Shown: positions 1-9,991, numbered from the stretch's first letter. The stretch: 64,000 bases of DNA from Deltaproteobacteria bacterium (GCA_025353585.1 JANXOM010000229.1:1-64000); one strand, 5' to 3'. Program-made: numbers and translations. Notes: generated from the sequence alone by a model not told the origin.

Positions 1-1083
1 CCGGCGCCGCAACCGCCGCGCCCCGTGCAGTCGGTGCAGCAGCTCCCGAGGCCGCCGCAGGCGCCGCCGCAGGCGCCGCGGCCCAACCAGGTGCAACAGC
101 TCCCGCATCCGTCGCAGCTCGGGCCGCGCGCGCCTGGCCCGCCGATGCCGCAGCAGCCGGTCCGCGCGATCTCCGCGGCCGCCGCGCAGCCGCGCGAGCG
201 TTACTCGAGCGATGGCCTCGACGCGCCGACGATCCGCAAGGCCATGCTCGACGCGCCGATGCAACCGCCGCGCGCCGTCGGCCTCGACGCGCCCACCGTC
301 CGTCACCCGGGCGCGAACGCCGCCGCGCCGCGGCGCCCGCGGAACCGCACGGGACCCAAGTCCGCCGAGCAGATCGTGGCGCTGATCCACGCGCGCCTCG
401 CGATGCTCGACCAGGGCGTCGATCACTACACGCTACTCGGAATCCAGAAGACGGCCGCGCCCAAGGACATCGAGACGGCGTACCTCGCGCTCGCGAAGCA
501 GCTGCACCCCGACAAGCTCAAGGCGCTCGGCGTCGAGGACGCGGCGCGCGACGCGCACCGGCTGTTCGCGCAGGTGAACTCCGCGGTGGCGGTGCTCCGC
601 GATCCGACGCGTCGCGCGGATTACCTGGCCGTGCTCAGCCGCGGCGGCGAGAACGCGGTCCGCGCCGAACAGGCCAAGGCCGACGAGATGGCGATGCGTG
701 TGCTCGACGCCGAGGAGGCGTTCCGGCGCGGCGAGATGGCGATGCGGCGCGACCAGCTCGGCACCGCGATCGAAGAGCTACGCCGCGCCATCGAGCTGAA
801 CCCCGACGAGGCGGACTATCACGCGATGCTCGCGTGGGCGCAGTTCTGCGCGTCCTCGGACAAGATGGTCGCGGCGCCCTCGACGCGGAGCACGCTCGAC
901 CGCGCGATCCGCCAGTCGCCGAACGCCACGACCGCGCGCCTGCTCCTCGGCCGCATGGAGCGCATGCTGGGCCGCGATCAGGACGCGCTGCGCCACTTCC
1001 ACGCGGTCCTCGAGATCGACCCGCACAACTCCGACGCGACCTCCGAGGTCCGCGTGCTGGAGCAGCGCCAGCGGAAACGGTAG
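1..1083 (+). CDS. J-domain (DnaJ-like) protein with C-terminal TPR repeats, 5' end outside window
   Basis: The frame is open to the left edge, so the start lies upstream; the GTG at 25 is only the first possible start inside the window. The first ~110 visible residues are Pro/Gln/Ala-rich and repeat an LDAPT(I/V)R motif. A J domain follows: HYTLLGI opens helix I, and the HPD triad, which stimulates Hsp70 ATPase, sits at about residues 161-163 counted from 25. The C-terminal third has TPR-like helices (AIELNPDEADYHAML, AVLEIDPHNSD). J-domain/TPR proteins with low-complexity N-termini are common in Myxococcota and probably recruit DnaK to particular clients. The client here is unknown. It is not canonical DnaJ: there is no zinc-finger or C-terminal substrate domain. 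Confidence 0.85.
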   Translation, partial: PAPQPPRPVQSVQQLPRPPQAPPQAPRPNQVQQLPHPSQLGPRAPGPPMPQQPVRAISAAAAQPRERYSSDGLDAPTIRKAMLDAPMQPPRAVGLDAPTVRHPGANAAAPRRPRNRTGPKSAEQIVALIHARLAMLDQGVDHYTLLGIQKTAAPKDIETAYLALAKQLHPDKLKALGVEDAARDAHRLFAQVNSAVAVLRDPTRRADYLAVLSRGGENAVRAEQAKADEMAMRVLDAEEAFRRGEMAMRRDQLGTAIEELRRAIELNPDEADYHAMLAWAQFCASSDKMVAAPSTRSTLDRAIRQSPNATTARLLLGRMERMLGRDQDALRHFHAVLEIDPHNSDATSEVRVLEQRQRKR

Positions 1084-1118
1084 ACCCGCGCTTTCGGATG
1101 AACCGGGATGAACCGAGA

Positions 1119-1475
1119 TCAATCTTCGAGATGGGCTTCGGCTTCGGCTTCGTCTTCGGCTTCGTCTTCCGGCTCGTCGGCCAGGTCCGCGAGGATCGGG
1201 CGCCATTCGCCGAGGGTATCGGCGAGCTGGACGGCATCGGGTCCGCCGAGCGTGATGCGCGCATGCACGGCCCACGCGCCGCGCTGCTTCTGTAGGCGCA
1301 CGACCGCCAGCTTGGCCGTCGACCAGTCCGCCGGCGGCCGGCGCTCCTGGAACGCGATGACGATGGTCGCCCAGCCGCGGGTCTCGAACACGCGGCGGCC
1401 GATCGTGCGCCGGACCTCCTCGCCGTCGACCTCGAGGTCGTACGTGACGTCGTCGAGCTCCGCGACGCGCACCAC
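1119..1475 (-). CDS. Small hypothetical protein with acidic repeat tail
   Basis: 118 residues from GTG at 1475; a second GTG lies one codon in. The body looks like a small alpha/beta domain (WATIVIAFQERRP, WSTAKLAVVRLQ). The C-terminus ends in an acidic run of Glu-Asp/Glu-Ala pairs encoded by a hexanucleotide repeat at about 1134-1170. I do not recognise the family. It lies 9 bases downstream of the 1485-1784 gene on the same strand, so the two are probably co-transcribed. No signal peptide or membrane segment is visible. Confidence 0.6.
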   Translation of the reverse strand: MVRVAELDDVTYDLEVDGEEVRRTIGRRVFETRGWATIVIAFQERRPPADWSTAKLAVVRLQKQRGAWAVHARITLGGPDAVQLADTLGEWRPILADLADEPEDEAEDEAEAEAHLED

Positions 1476-1484
1476 GCGTGGTCT

Positions 1485-1784
1485 CTAGTCCGAAACCGCG
1501 CCGCGCGCCGGCGATTGCTCCGACAGGTCGAGCTCCGTGATCTTCGCGTCGTCGGGCCCGAGGTGCGCCCGCACGCGCGCCGTCGCCTCGCTGACCACGC
1601 CGTCGTGCTCGATGCGCAGGCTCAGCTCCTCTCCGACCTCGAAGAGGTACGGCGACCGCGCGCGCACGAGGTCCTCGGTGACCGAGATGACCTCGAACAC
1701 GTCGAGGGACTTGCCGTCGTCCATCAGCAGCACGCGCGGCGCGCTCGTCGCGTCGCTGGCCGCTGATCGCGTGGACATCGTCAT
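1485..1784 (-). CDS. Small hypothetical protein, possibly PilZ-like
   Basis: 99 residues from ATG at 1784; an alternative ATG two codons in (1778) is equally plausible. The sequence predicts a small beta-rich domain (LLMDDGKSLDVFEVISV, SPYLFEVGEELSLRIE). The 'F.VGEELSL.IE' stretch recalls PilZ-type beta barrels, but the RxxxR and D/NxSxxG cyclic-di-GMP motifs are not visible, so this is a weak suggestion. It is divergent from the FadR-type regulator across a 49-base gap, which makes it a possible target of that regulator. Confidence 0.6.
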   Translation of the reverse strand: MTMSTRSAASDATSAPRVLLMDDGKSLDVFEVISVTEDLVRARSPYLFEVGEELSLRIEHDGVVSEATARVRAHLGPDDAKITELDLSEQSPARGAVSD

Positions 1785-1833
1785 CGGTTACCACGACGAC
1801 GACCTCGATCTCCACTGTGTTACGCTGTCAGCG

Positions 1834-2571
1834 GTGCTCAAGCCCGTGGAGAAGCTGCGCGTGGCGGAGGAAGTCGCCGAGCAGCTCCGGGCGCTCATCC
1901 TCGGCGGGCAATATCCGCCGGGCAGCAAGCTGCCGCCGGAGCGCGAGCTGTCGCGCCGCCTCCAGGTGAACCGCGCCTCGTTGCGCGAGGCCTTGAAGAA
2001 GCTCGAGCACCTCGGCCTCGTGCGCATTCGTCAGGGCGACGGCACACGCGTCCTGAACTTCATGGAGACGGGCGGCATCGAGCTCGTCCAGCACCTCCTC
2101 CCGCTCGCGAACGCGAAGCCCGAGCTCATCCGCGACCTCCTCGAGTTCCGGCGTATTCTCGGCCGCGAGCTCGCGCGCCTCGCCGCCGCGCGCGGCAGCG
2201 CGGATGCCGTCGGCCTCGCCCGCCTGCGCGCCCTCGCTGACAAGGCCGACCAGGCCCCCGACGCCGCGCAGCTCTTCGACACCGACTTCGCGTTCTACGT
2301 CGCCGTCGCGCAGATGTCTGGCAACCAGGTCATGCTGCTCCTCCTCAACACGGTGCGCGACAGCGTACGCGGCTTCATCCCGCTCCTCGCGAACCTCACC
2401 GCGCCCCACGACGTCGTGCGCGCCCATCACCGCGAGCTGATCGCGGCCGTGGCCGGCGGTGACGTCGCTACCGCCGGCAAGATCGCCGACGACTACCTGC
2501 GCATGGGCGCCGAAATGGCGGGCCGCCTCGGGGGCCGTCCCGAGCTCCAGCCGCAGCCGCTGCCGGCCTGA
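1834..2571 (+). CDS. GntR/FadR-family transcriptional regulator
   Basis: 245 residues from GTG at 1834; the frame extends further upstream but without homology. Residues ~5-70 form a GntR winged helix ([20 protein letters not shown], then [21 protein letters not shown], the recognition-helix region). An all-helical FCD effector domain follows, with the usual Asp/His-rich metal-ligand layout ([25 protein letters not shown]). FadR-type proteins are dimeric regulators whose DNA binding is switched by small organic acids or acyl-CoA. The ligand cannot be read here. It ends 14 bases before gatC on the same strand, so it may be co-transcribed with gatCAB. The start has no clear Shine-Dalgarno, and a -10-like TACGCT ends 7 bases before it. 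Confidence 0.88.
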   Translation: MLKPVEKLRVAEEVAEQLRALILGGQYPPGSKLPPERELSRRLQVNRASLREALKKLEHLGLVRIRQGDGTRVLNFMETGGIELVQHLLPLANAKPELIRDLLEFRRILGRELARLAAARGSADAVGLARLRALADKADQAPDAAQLFDTDFAFYVAVAQMSGNQVMLLLLNTVRDSVRGFIPLLANLTAPHDVVRAHHRELIAAVAGGDVATAGKIADDYLRMGAEMAGRLGGRPELQPQPLPA

Positions 2572-2585
2572 CGAGCCCGCCGCCG

Positions 2586-2927
2586 ATGCCCACGCTCACG
2601 CGCGCCGAGGTCGACGAGATCGCGCTGCTCGCGCGCCTGCACCTCGAGCCCGCGGAAGCCGAGGCCCTGCAGGGCGAGCTCGGCGCGATCCTCGAGCACT
2701 TCGCCGCGCTCGCCGCCGTGGACACGGAGGGCGTGCTGCCGATGACGCACGTCCTGCCGACCACCGCGCCGCTGCGCGCCGATGTGGTCGAACCCTCGCT
2801 CCCGGTCGAGGATGCCCTCCGAGCGGCCCCGGCTCGCCACGGGGACCTGATCTCCGTGCCCTCCATCATCCCCGGGTCCCCAGCGTCCGCTGGTGCCTCG
2901 CATCACCGGCCTGGGGCCGGCGAGTGA
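2586..2927 (+). CDS. gatC: Aspartyl/glutamyl-tRNA(Asn/Gln) amidotransferase subunit C
   Basis: 113 residues. The N-terminus ([17 protein letters not shown]) is the typical GatC helix, followed by the [16 protein letters not shown] segment that wraps between GatA and GatB. It stabilises the GatCAB complex that converts Glu-tRNA(Gln) and/or Asp-tRNA(Asn) to the amidated forms in the cytoplasm. It is slightly longer than usual (~95 residues) because of a tail after ISVPSIIPG. Its TGA stop overlaps the gatA GTG start by four bases (GTGA, 2924-2927). Confidence 0.92.
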   Translation: MPTLTRAEVDEIALLARLHLEPAEAEALQGELGAILEHFAALAAVDTEGVLPMTHVLPTTAPLRADVVEPSLPVEDALRAAPARHGDLISVPSIIPGSPASAGASHHRPGAGE

Positions 2928-4392
2928 GCAGCACGCCGGACCCGTACGCGTCCGTCACCGCGACCGCGCGCGCGATCGCGACGGGCGAGGCCACTGCGAC
3001 CCGCGTCGTCGATGCGTACCTCGGGCGCATCCGCAACCTCGACCGCGAGCTCGGCGCCTTTCTCGCCGTAAACGCCGAGGGCGCGCGCGCCGGCGCCGCC
3101 GCCGTCGACCGCGCGCGCGCCGCGAACGAGCCGCTCGGCCCGCTCGCCGGCGTCCCGATCGCGCTGAAGGACAACCTCGTCACGCGCGGCCTGGCGACGA
3201 CCGCGGGCTCGAAGATCCTCGCCGGATGGATCCCGCCGTACGACGGCGACGCCGTCACGCGCCTCCGCGCGGCCGGCGCGATCGTCCTCGGCAAGACGAA
3301 CATGGACGAGTTCGGCATGGGCTCCTCGACGGAGCGCAGCGCGTACCAGAAGACGCGCAACCCGTGGGACACGTCGCGCGTGCCCGGCGGCAGCTCCGGC
3401 GGCAGCGCGGCCGCTGTCGCCGCGGGCCTGTGCGCGGCGAGCCTCGGCACCGACACGGGCGGCTCGATCCGTCAGCCCGCCGCGATGTGCGGTGTCGTCG
3501 GCATGAAGCCGACGTACGGGCGCGTCTCGCGCTACGGCGTCGTCGCGTACGCGTCCTCGCTCGACCAGGTCGGCCCGCTCGCGCGCAGCGTGGAGGACGC
3601 CGCGCTCCTGCTCTCCGCGATCGCCGGCCACGACCCGCGCGACGCGACCTCGATCGCGGCGCCCGTCGACGCCTACGCGGCCGCGCTCACCGGCGAGGTC
3701 GCCGGCCTGCGCGTCGGCCTGCCGCGCGAGTACTACGGCGAGGGCCTCGATGCCGAGATCCGCGCCGCCCTCGCGCGCACGGCCGAGGCCCTCCGCGAGC
3801 GCGGCGCCGAGATCGTCGACGTCTCCCTGCCGCACACGGCCCACGCGCTCCCGGCCTACTACGTCATCGCGCCCGCCGAGGCCTCGTCGAACCTCGCCCG
3901 CTACGACGGCATCCGCTACGGCACGCGCGCCCCCGACGCGCCCGATCTCCTCGCGCTCTACAGCAAGACGCGCGGCGCGGGCTTCGGCCCCGAGGTCAAG
4001 CGCCGCATCATGCTCGGCACGTACGCGCTCCGCGCCGGCTACTACGACGCTTATTACAAGAAGGCGCAGCAGGTCCGCGCGTGCATCAGCCGCGACTTCG
4101 CCGACGCGTGGGCCACCGTCGACGTCCTCCTCACGCCGACCACGCCGGCGCCCGCGTTTCGTTTCGGCGCAAAGGCCACGCCGGTCGATATGTACCTCGG
4201 CGACATCTACACGCTGGCGTGCAACCTCGCCGGCCTCCCCGGCCTCAGCGTCCCCTGCGGCCTCACCGCGGGCGGGCTGCCGATCGGCGCGCAGCTCCTC
4301 GGGCGCCCACTCGACGAGGCCACGCTCCTCCGCGCCGGCGGCGTCATCGAGGCGGCGGTCGGGCTCGGCGCGCAGCGGCCGCGGGCGGTCTC

Positions 4393-4396
<4 letters not shown>
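2924..4396 (+). CDS. gatA: Aspartyl/glutamyl-tRNA(Asn/Gln) amidotransferase subunit A
   Basis: 490 residues from the GTG at 2924 that overlaps the gatC stop. It is the glutaminase/amidase subunit and supplies ammonia to GatB. The amidase-signature triad is intact: Lys82 (GVPIALKDN), cis-Ser157 (GGSSGGS) and nucleophile Ser181 ([10 protein letters not shown]). The [12 protein letters not shown] region is also typical. Length matches the family (~480-490). The stop overlaps the gatB start by GTGA at 4393-4396, so the three subunits are translationally coupled. Confidence 0.96.
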
Positions 4397-5847
<1,451 letters not shown>

Positions 5848-5890
5848 GCGAGGGCCGAACGAGGGGCGTGAACCGTTTCCGTCCCTCGAT

Positions 5891-5922
5891 CGCAAACGTA
5901 AACGCAAACGTGGACGCAAACG
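5891..5922. repeat. Degenerate hexanucleotide repeat, left arm of an inverted repeat
   Basis: Successive units begin CG and are mostly CGCAAA, CGTAAA or CGTGGA. The segment 5897-5912 (cgtaaacgcaaacgtg) is the exact reverse complement of 6064-6079, giving a 16-bp inverted repeat with arms about 150 bases apart. A related Asn-Ala-encoding hexamer occurs inside obgE. Confidence 0.7.
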
Positions 5923-6054
5923 CCATCGGCGTTGCGGCTCCGCCGCCGGAGGCCATCGATCCGCCGCGCATGTGAGCTCCCTCCCTCCCGCGGAGCGTCT
6001 CCGCGAAGATCGTCAGAGGGGCGCCTGTTGCGCGCCAGCTCGGCGGTCGTCTGG

Positions 6055-6079
6055 GTCCACGTTCACGTTTGCGTTTACG
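6055..6079. repeat. Right arm of the hexamer inverted repeat
   Basis: Contains gtccac followed by cacgtttgcgtttacg at 6064-6079, the perfect complement of 5897-5912. It lies about 130 bases upstream of the predicted rplU -35 box and could act as a cruciform, a long-range hairpin or a protein site. The sequence alone does not decide. Confidence 0.65.
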
Positions 6080-6209
6080 ATCAGGGTACGGAATCGGATC
6101 CGACGCCCACTCCGGAGACGAATGTGGCGGTGAGAAGCGTGCGAGGAGCCTGTGACGTGCTCTTGTGCGGGAGTAACCCGGGCGATCTCGCGGGACTTCA
6201 GTTCAGCAC

Positions 6210-6237
6210 TTGATCTTTGTCGCGGGATCCGTAAAGT
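6210..6237 (+). promoter_or_regulatory. Predicted sigma70-type promoter of rplU-rpmA
   Basis: TTGATC (6210-6215) and TAAAGT (6232-6237) are separated by 16 bases, each close to the -35 and -10 consensus. The start point would be near 6244, leaving a ~40-base leader before the rplU ATG with a GGAG-like ribosome-binding site at about 6273-6277. This is the best vegetative promoter I can see in the window. Confidence 0.5.
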
Positions 6238-6283
6238 CCGCGATTCCGAAAGCCTTTTTGCGGACCTTCTTGCGGAGATTGTC

Positions 6284-6601
6284 ATGTACGCCGTGATCCA
6301 GACGGGTGGAAAGCAGTATCGAGTCGAGCCCGGCAAGACTGTCGTGGTCGAGAAGCTCGTGGGCGATGCAGGTGCCAAGGTCGAGTTCGACCAGGTCCTG
6401 CTCGTGTCCTCGGGTGACGGTGGCAGCGTGACGATCGGGAAGCCGACCGTCACGGGCGCCAAGGTCACCGGCGAGATCGTGGAGCAAGGACGCGGCGACA
6501 AGCTCGTCGTCTTCAAGTTCCGCCTCCGCAAGAACTACGTCCGGCGGAACGGTCACCGCCAGGACTACACGGCGGTGAAGATCGCCGCGATCAACGCTTG
6601 A
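6284..6601 (+). CDS. rplU: 50S ribosomal protein L21
   Basis: 105 residues starting MYAVIQTGGKQYRVEPG, the diagnostic L21 N-terminus, with the conserved KFRLRKNYVRRNGHRQ segment near the C-terminus that contacts 23S rRNA. Length is the family norm. The ATG at 6284 is chosen over upstream in-frame sequence because homology starts there and GCGGAG lies 6 bases before it. rpmA follows 24 bases later, the usual bacterial order. Confidence 0.97.
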   Translation: MYAVIQTGGKQYRVEPGKTVVVEKLVGDAGAKVEFDQVLLVSSGDGGSVTIGKPTVTGAKVTGEIVEQGRGDKLVVFKFRLRKNYVRRNGHRQDYTAVKIAAINA

Positions 6602-6625
6602 GCTAGAAGCGAAAGAGAACGCGTC

Positions 6626-6898
6626 ATGGCACACAAAAAAGGTCAGGGCTCTACCCGCAACGGTCGCGACTCCAACCCGAAGATGCGGGGCGTCAAGCGC
6701 TTCGCCGGGCAGGCCGTGTCGGCCGGGAGCATCCTCGTTCGCCAGGTCGGGACGAAGTTCCACGCGGGTGAGAACGTCGGAATCGGTCGCGACTGGACGC
6801 TCTTCGCGCTGGTCGACGGCGTCGTGAAGTTCGAGCGCTTCGGCAAGACGCGGACGAAGGTGGCGATTGCCCCTGCAGCCGCGGCTGCTGCGGCGTAG
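6626..6898 (+). CDS. rpmA: 50S ribosomal protein L27
   Basis: 90 residues beginning [16 protein letters not shown]. The basic N-terminal tail reaches toward the peptidyl-transferase centre, and there is no Firmicutes-type cleavable extension. The conserved core is [29 protein letters not shown]. The C-terminus ends in a run of alanines. An AAAGAG ribosome-binding site precedes the ATG. It is convergent with the ABC ATPase gene. Confidence 0.97.
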   Translation: MAHKKGQGSTRNGRDSNPKMRGVKRFAGQAVSAGSILVRQVGTKFHAGENVGIGRDWTLFALVDGVVKFERFGKTRTKVAIAPAAAAAAA

Positions 6899-6916
6899 TC
6901 GCCACCGTCGGCTGGT

Positions 6917-7564
6917 TTAACCAGCGCGGACCGCGAGGCGCACCACGCGTGCGCCGATCCGGTCCAGCATACCTGCGTCGTGTGACGCAACGATGCAGGC
7001 GTGGCCCGCGGCTGCGTGGTCGCGCAGCACCACCTCGAGCGCGTCGGTGCGGCGTGCGTCGAGCCCGTTGTCCGGTTCGTCGAGAACGAGCAGGGCCGGC
7101 GGTCCGAGGAGCGCAGCCCCGAGGCACGCCCGCCGACGCTGACCAAGAGACATCCGCTCGAGCGCCAGCTCGCGCAGCTCTTCGAGCCCGAGGCGCGCGA
7201 TCAGCTCCTCGCCGGGCATCCCGACGCCGCGGGCAGCGGCGCAGAGCGCCCACAGCTCGCTCGCCCGCAAAAACGGCGGCGGATCGGCCGCCTCGGGCAC
7301 GTAGCCGAGGGCGGTCCGGGCGCGCTGCCGATCGCGCCGCGGCCCCCACACCGACGCGCCGCCGACGCGAACGTGGCCCGCGCGCGGCGCGAGCACGCCC
7401 GCGATGCACGCGAGCATCGTGGACTTGCCGCAGCCGTTCGGGCCGACGAGCCCGACGATCTCCCCCGGCGCGACCGCGAGCGACGTGTCCTCGAAGATCG
7501 TGCGACCGCCGCGGCGCACGGCGAGGTCCTCGACACGCAGGACCGGCTCGCGCGGGGCGCTCAC
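6917..7564 (-). CDS. ABC transporter ATP-binding protein
   Basis: 215 residues from GTG at 7564, which overlaps the stop of the upstream permease gene (GTGA). It is a complete nucleotide-binding domain: Walker A GPNGCGKST (41-49), a signature loop read as MSLGQRRR in place of LSGGQ, Walker B ALLVLDEP, and an H-loop SHD. It should energise the membrane protein encoded just upstream. The short single-domain form and pairing with one permease suggest an ABC-2-like exporter. The substrate is unknown. Confidence 0.9.
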   Translation of the reverse strand: MSAPREPVLRVEDLAVRRGGRTIFEDTSLAVAPGEIVGLVGPNGCGKSTMLACIAGVLAPRAGHVRVGGASVWGPRRDRQRARTALGYVPEAADPPPFLRASELWALCAAARGVGMPGEELIARLGLEELRELALERMSLGQRRRACLGAALLGPPALLVLDEPDNGLDARRTDALEVVLRDHAAAGHACIVASHDAGMLDRIGARVVRLAVRAG

Positions 7565-8649
7565 TTCCGCACCGCCAGGACGGCGCTCGTGGCGAGCGCC
7601 CCCACGATCCCGACGAAGCCGAACACGCCGAGCCACAGGACGGTCAGGCCGGCCGTGACGGCGGCGCCGACGACGACGCGCGTTGCCACGTTCGGGGAGT
7701 CCGCCGCCCGGACGAGCGTGTGCGTGCCGCCGAGCACGCCGCCCGCGACCGAGGCGAGCACCGCGACCGTCAGCCACGCCGTCGTGGCAGGATCGAGCTG
7801 GCCCGAGAACACGACGACGAGCACGGCGATGGTCGCGGCCGCGAGGTCCACGGCCGCGATCGCGAAGGCGAGGGCCGTGACCCGCGCCGATTCGGGGATG
7901 CCGGTGGACGCCGCGAGCCACGCCGAGCTGCGATGGGCCTCGAGCAGGACGAGCCGGACGCCGACCTGCGCGCCGACGAGCACGATCGCGATCGCCGCGG
8001 TGGCGAGCGCCGCCGCGCCGGGTCCGGTGAGGTCGTTGTTGTGCACGAGGAGCCCGGCGAAGAAGCCCGCGAGGATCGCGATGCCGGCGCCGCGGAGCAG
8101 GGCGTCGGCCGCCCGTCGCCGGAGCGCCCGCGCGAACACGCCGCGCAGGGCGGCCGGGCCGCTCGTCCAGCGCGCGCCGATGCGCCGGCCCGGGCGGGGA
8201 CGCCACGCGGCGACGAGCGCGATCGGGACCGTGACGCCGATGACGACGGCGAGACCGCGCCCACCATCGCCGCCGACCCAGAGGGCGAGCCAGGGCAGCT
8301 GGAGCCCGACGAGGGCGGCCCCGGCGAGGAGCCGCGGCCAGACGGCCGGCGAGGGCAGGGACGCGAGGTACCGGGCGCCATCGCCGCGCACGAGCCCGCG
8401 CGCGACGGGCACGAACACGAGGAGCCACGTGAGGGCGAGGACGGCGCCGACGCCGGGGTCGCCGATGGCGAGGCCGGTCAGGTCGGACGGGTGCATCCCG
8501 GTGCCGCCGAAGATCATCGCCCCGACGAGGCCCGCGCCGGCCCACACGCCGTACGCGCGACGGGCCGCGGGGGCGATGACGGCCCGAGTCCAGACGGAGA
8601 GCCACACGCTGCGGAAGATAACCGCGGCTCGACTCGAGCTGATGCCCAC
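7561..8649 (-). CDS. Polytopic membrane protein, putative ABC transporter permease
   Basis: 362 residues from the GTG at 8649; the frame continues upstream but its translation there is not protein-like. The protein is dominated by Ala/Val/Leu/Gly hydrophobic stretches, about 10-12 predicted membrane segments (for example GVGAVLALTWLLVFVPVARG and AAALATAAIAIVLVGAQVGV). I see no recognised family motif. Its role is inferred from the four-base overlap with the downstream ATPase gene. A region with HNNDLTGPG is a conspicuous polar loop. It is divergent from obgE. Confidence 0.75.
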   Translation of the reverse strand: MGISSSRAAVIFRSVWLSVWTRAVIAPAARRAYGVWAGAGLVGAMIFGGTGMHPSDLTGLAIGDPGVGAVLALTWLLVFVPVARGLVRGDGARYLASLPSPAVWPRLLAGAALVGLQLPWLALWVGGDGGRGLAVVIGVTVPIALVAAWRPRPGRRIGARWTSGPAALRGVFARALRRRAADALLRGAGIAILAGFFAGLLVHNNDLTGPGAAALATAAIAIVLVGAQVGVRLVLLEAHRSSAWLAASTGIPESARVTALAFAIAAVDLAAATIAVLVVVFSGQLDPATTAWLTVAVLASVAGGVLGGTHTLVRAADSPNVATRVVVGAAVTAGLTVLWLGVFGFVGIVGALATSAVLAVRK

Positions 8650-8812
8650 GACGACCAATCTCTCGTGCGGCAATCCCCGTGCCCCTGGCCCGTGCCCCCG
8701 ATGTCCGGTTGCGCACGGATCAGAGTCAGCGGGGCATGGGCGGTGCCTGGTCCCTGGGCTTCCAGCTGGACAGCAGTGGCCGCGATCCATACGGGTCGAC
8801 GGGCTTTGGGAG

Positions 8813-8824
8813 TATAGATCCCGC
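8813..8824 (+). promoter_or_regulatory. -10-like element immediately before obgE (possible leaderless start)
   Basis: TATAGA at 8813-8818 lies 6 bases before the obgE GTG (8825), and there is no Shine-Dalgarno between them. If used, transcription would begin at or next to the start codon. No good -35 hexamer is visible. Confidence 0.35.
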
Positions 8825-9991
8825 GTGCAGTTCATCGACGAGGCCGTGATTCACCTGCATGCCGGCGACGGCGGCAACGGCGTCGCTGCCTTCCGCCGCG
8901 AAGACGGCGTGCCCCGCGGTGGCCCCTCCGGCGGTGACGGCGGCAATGGCGGCAGCATCATCGTCATCGCCGACCCGCAGCTCTCGTCGCTCCTCGACTT
9001 CAAGTACAAGCGACACTACAAGGGCGACCGCGGCGAGGACGGTCGTAGCAAGGACCAGTACGGCGCCAAGGGCGCGGACCTCGTCGTCCGCGTCCCCGTC
9101 GGCACGGTGATCTACCGGGTCACCGATCGCGAACCACCGGGCGCCGGCGAGTTAGCCGCCGCCAACGCCAACGCCAACGCCGACGACATCGCCGACGACG
9201 CCGCCGACGGCGACACCCTCATGGACGACGCGGCCGATCCCGACACCGTCGCCGACGACGAGCCCGCCGCGTCCGCGCCCCTCGGCGCCGTGCTCGCCGA
9301 CCTGACCACCGCCGGGGAGCGCTTCGTCATCGCCAAGGGCGGCAAGGGCGGCAAGGGCAACATCCACTTCAAGACCCCGTGGAACCAGGCCCCCACCACC
9401 TGCGAGCCCGGCACGCCTGGCGATCTGCTCACCGTCCGCCTCGAGCTCAAGCTCCTCGCCGACGTTGGCCTCCTCGGCTACCCGAACGTCGGCAAGTCGA
9501 CGTTCATCGCGCACGTCTCGCGCGCGCGGCCCAAGATCGCCGACTACCCGTTCACCACCCTCGTCCCCAACCTCGGCGTCGTCCAGCTCTCCGACGACCG
9601 CCACTTCGTGATCGCCGACATCCCTGGCCTCATCGAGGGCGCCTCCGAGGGCGCCGGCCTCGGCCACCAGTTCCTGCGCCACGTCGAGCGCTGCCACGTG
9701 CTCCTGCACATCGTCGAGTGCACCTACACGACCGGGCCCGACCGGGACCCCCTCGCCGATTACCGGGTCATCAACCGGGAGCTGGCCCAGTACGCCCCGG
9801 ATCTGGCCAAGAAGCGCCAGATCGTCGCGCTGAACAAAGCCGACGCCGTCACTCCCGAGACCGTCGCTGCCCACAAGGCGACGTTCCTCGAAGAAGAGGG
9901 CGTGGAGCTCTTCGTGATGTCCGCCGCGACCGGCGAGGGCCTGGCCCCGGTCCTCGAGAAGCTGTGGGCCGGCATCCGCAGCCCGGCGTGA
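8825..9991 (+). CDS. obgE: Obg-family GTPase (ribosome assembly/stress GTPase)
   Basis: 388 residues from GTG at 8825, where the Obg N-terminus (MQFIDEAVIHLHAGDGGNG) begins. The glycine-rich Obg domain is followed by the G domain: G1 GYPNVGKST (218-226), switch II DIPGLIEGA, G4 NKAD and G5 SAA. Obg associates with the 50S subunit and links ribosome assembly to (p)ppGpp. Oddity: the Obg domain is interrupted at about residues 102-153 by an acidic, Asn-Ala and Asp-Ala-rich insertion absent from typical Obg, whose DNA is a hexamer repeat. The family's variable C-terminal extension is missing. It stands alone, separated from rplU-rpmA by the ABC pair. Confidence 0.95.
   Translation: MQFIDEAVIHLHAGDGGNGVAAFRREDGVPRGGPSGGDGGNGGSIIVIADPQLSSLLDFKYKRHYKGDRGEDGRSKDQYGAKGADLVVRVPVGTVIYRVTDREPPGAGELAAANANANADDIADDAADGDTLMDDAADPDTVADDEPAASAPLGAVLADLTTAGERFVIAKGGKGGKGNIHFKTPWNQAPTTCEPGTPGDLLTVRLELKLLADVGLLGYPNVGKSTFIAHVSRARPKIADYPFTTLVPNLGVVQLSDDRHFVIADIPGLIEGASEGAGLGHQFLRHVERCHVLLHIVECTYTTGPDRDPLADYRVINRELAQYAPDLAKKRQIVALNKADAVTPETVAAHKATFLEEEGVELFVMSAATGEGLAPVLEKLWAGIRSPA
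9157..9186 (+). repeat. Hexamer repeat inside obgE
   Basis: In-frame units of GCCAAC (near-identical copies, ending GCCGAC) encode alternating Asn-Ala in the Obg insertion. It is related in pattern to the CGNAAA-type repeat upstream of rplU. Confidence 0.65.

Larger units (their letters stand above)
5848..6209. other. Gene-free stretch between gatB and the rplU promoter
   Basis: I find no convincing coding region here. Short open frames run through it, but they translate low-complexity repeat. It holds a hexamer-repeat patch near 5891-5922, a matching inverted copy near 6055-6079, and a GC-rich remainder. No tRNA, riboswitch or classic terminator (stem plus U-run) was recognised after gatB. 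Confidence 0.6.

Noticed and set aside
2893-4392. Apparent 984-residue open frame giving gatB a ~500-residue N-terminal extension
   Set aside because: The extension is an Arg/Ala-rich out-of-frame reading of gatA; GatB homology begins exactly at the GTG (4393) overlapping the gatA stop.
5848-6283. tRNA or riboswitch in the gatB-rplU gap
   Set aside because: No cloverleaf, T-loop or recognised aptamer core could be traced; only repeats and a promoter are visible.
6911-6925. Palindrome gctggtttaaccagc as a bidirectional terminator between rpmA and the ABC ATPase gene
   Set aside because: The loop is too tight, the stem is short and there is no T-run on either side.
7001-8824. Long plus-strand open frames across the ABC transporter and many long Arg/Ala/Pro-rich frames elsewhere
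   Set aside because: They are high-GC shadows of genes on the other strand or in another frame, with no domain signal and biased Arg/Ala/Pro composition.
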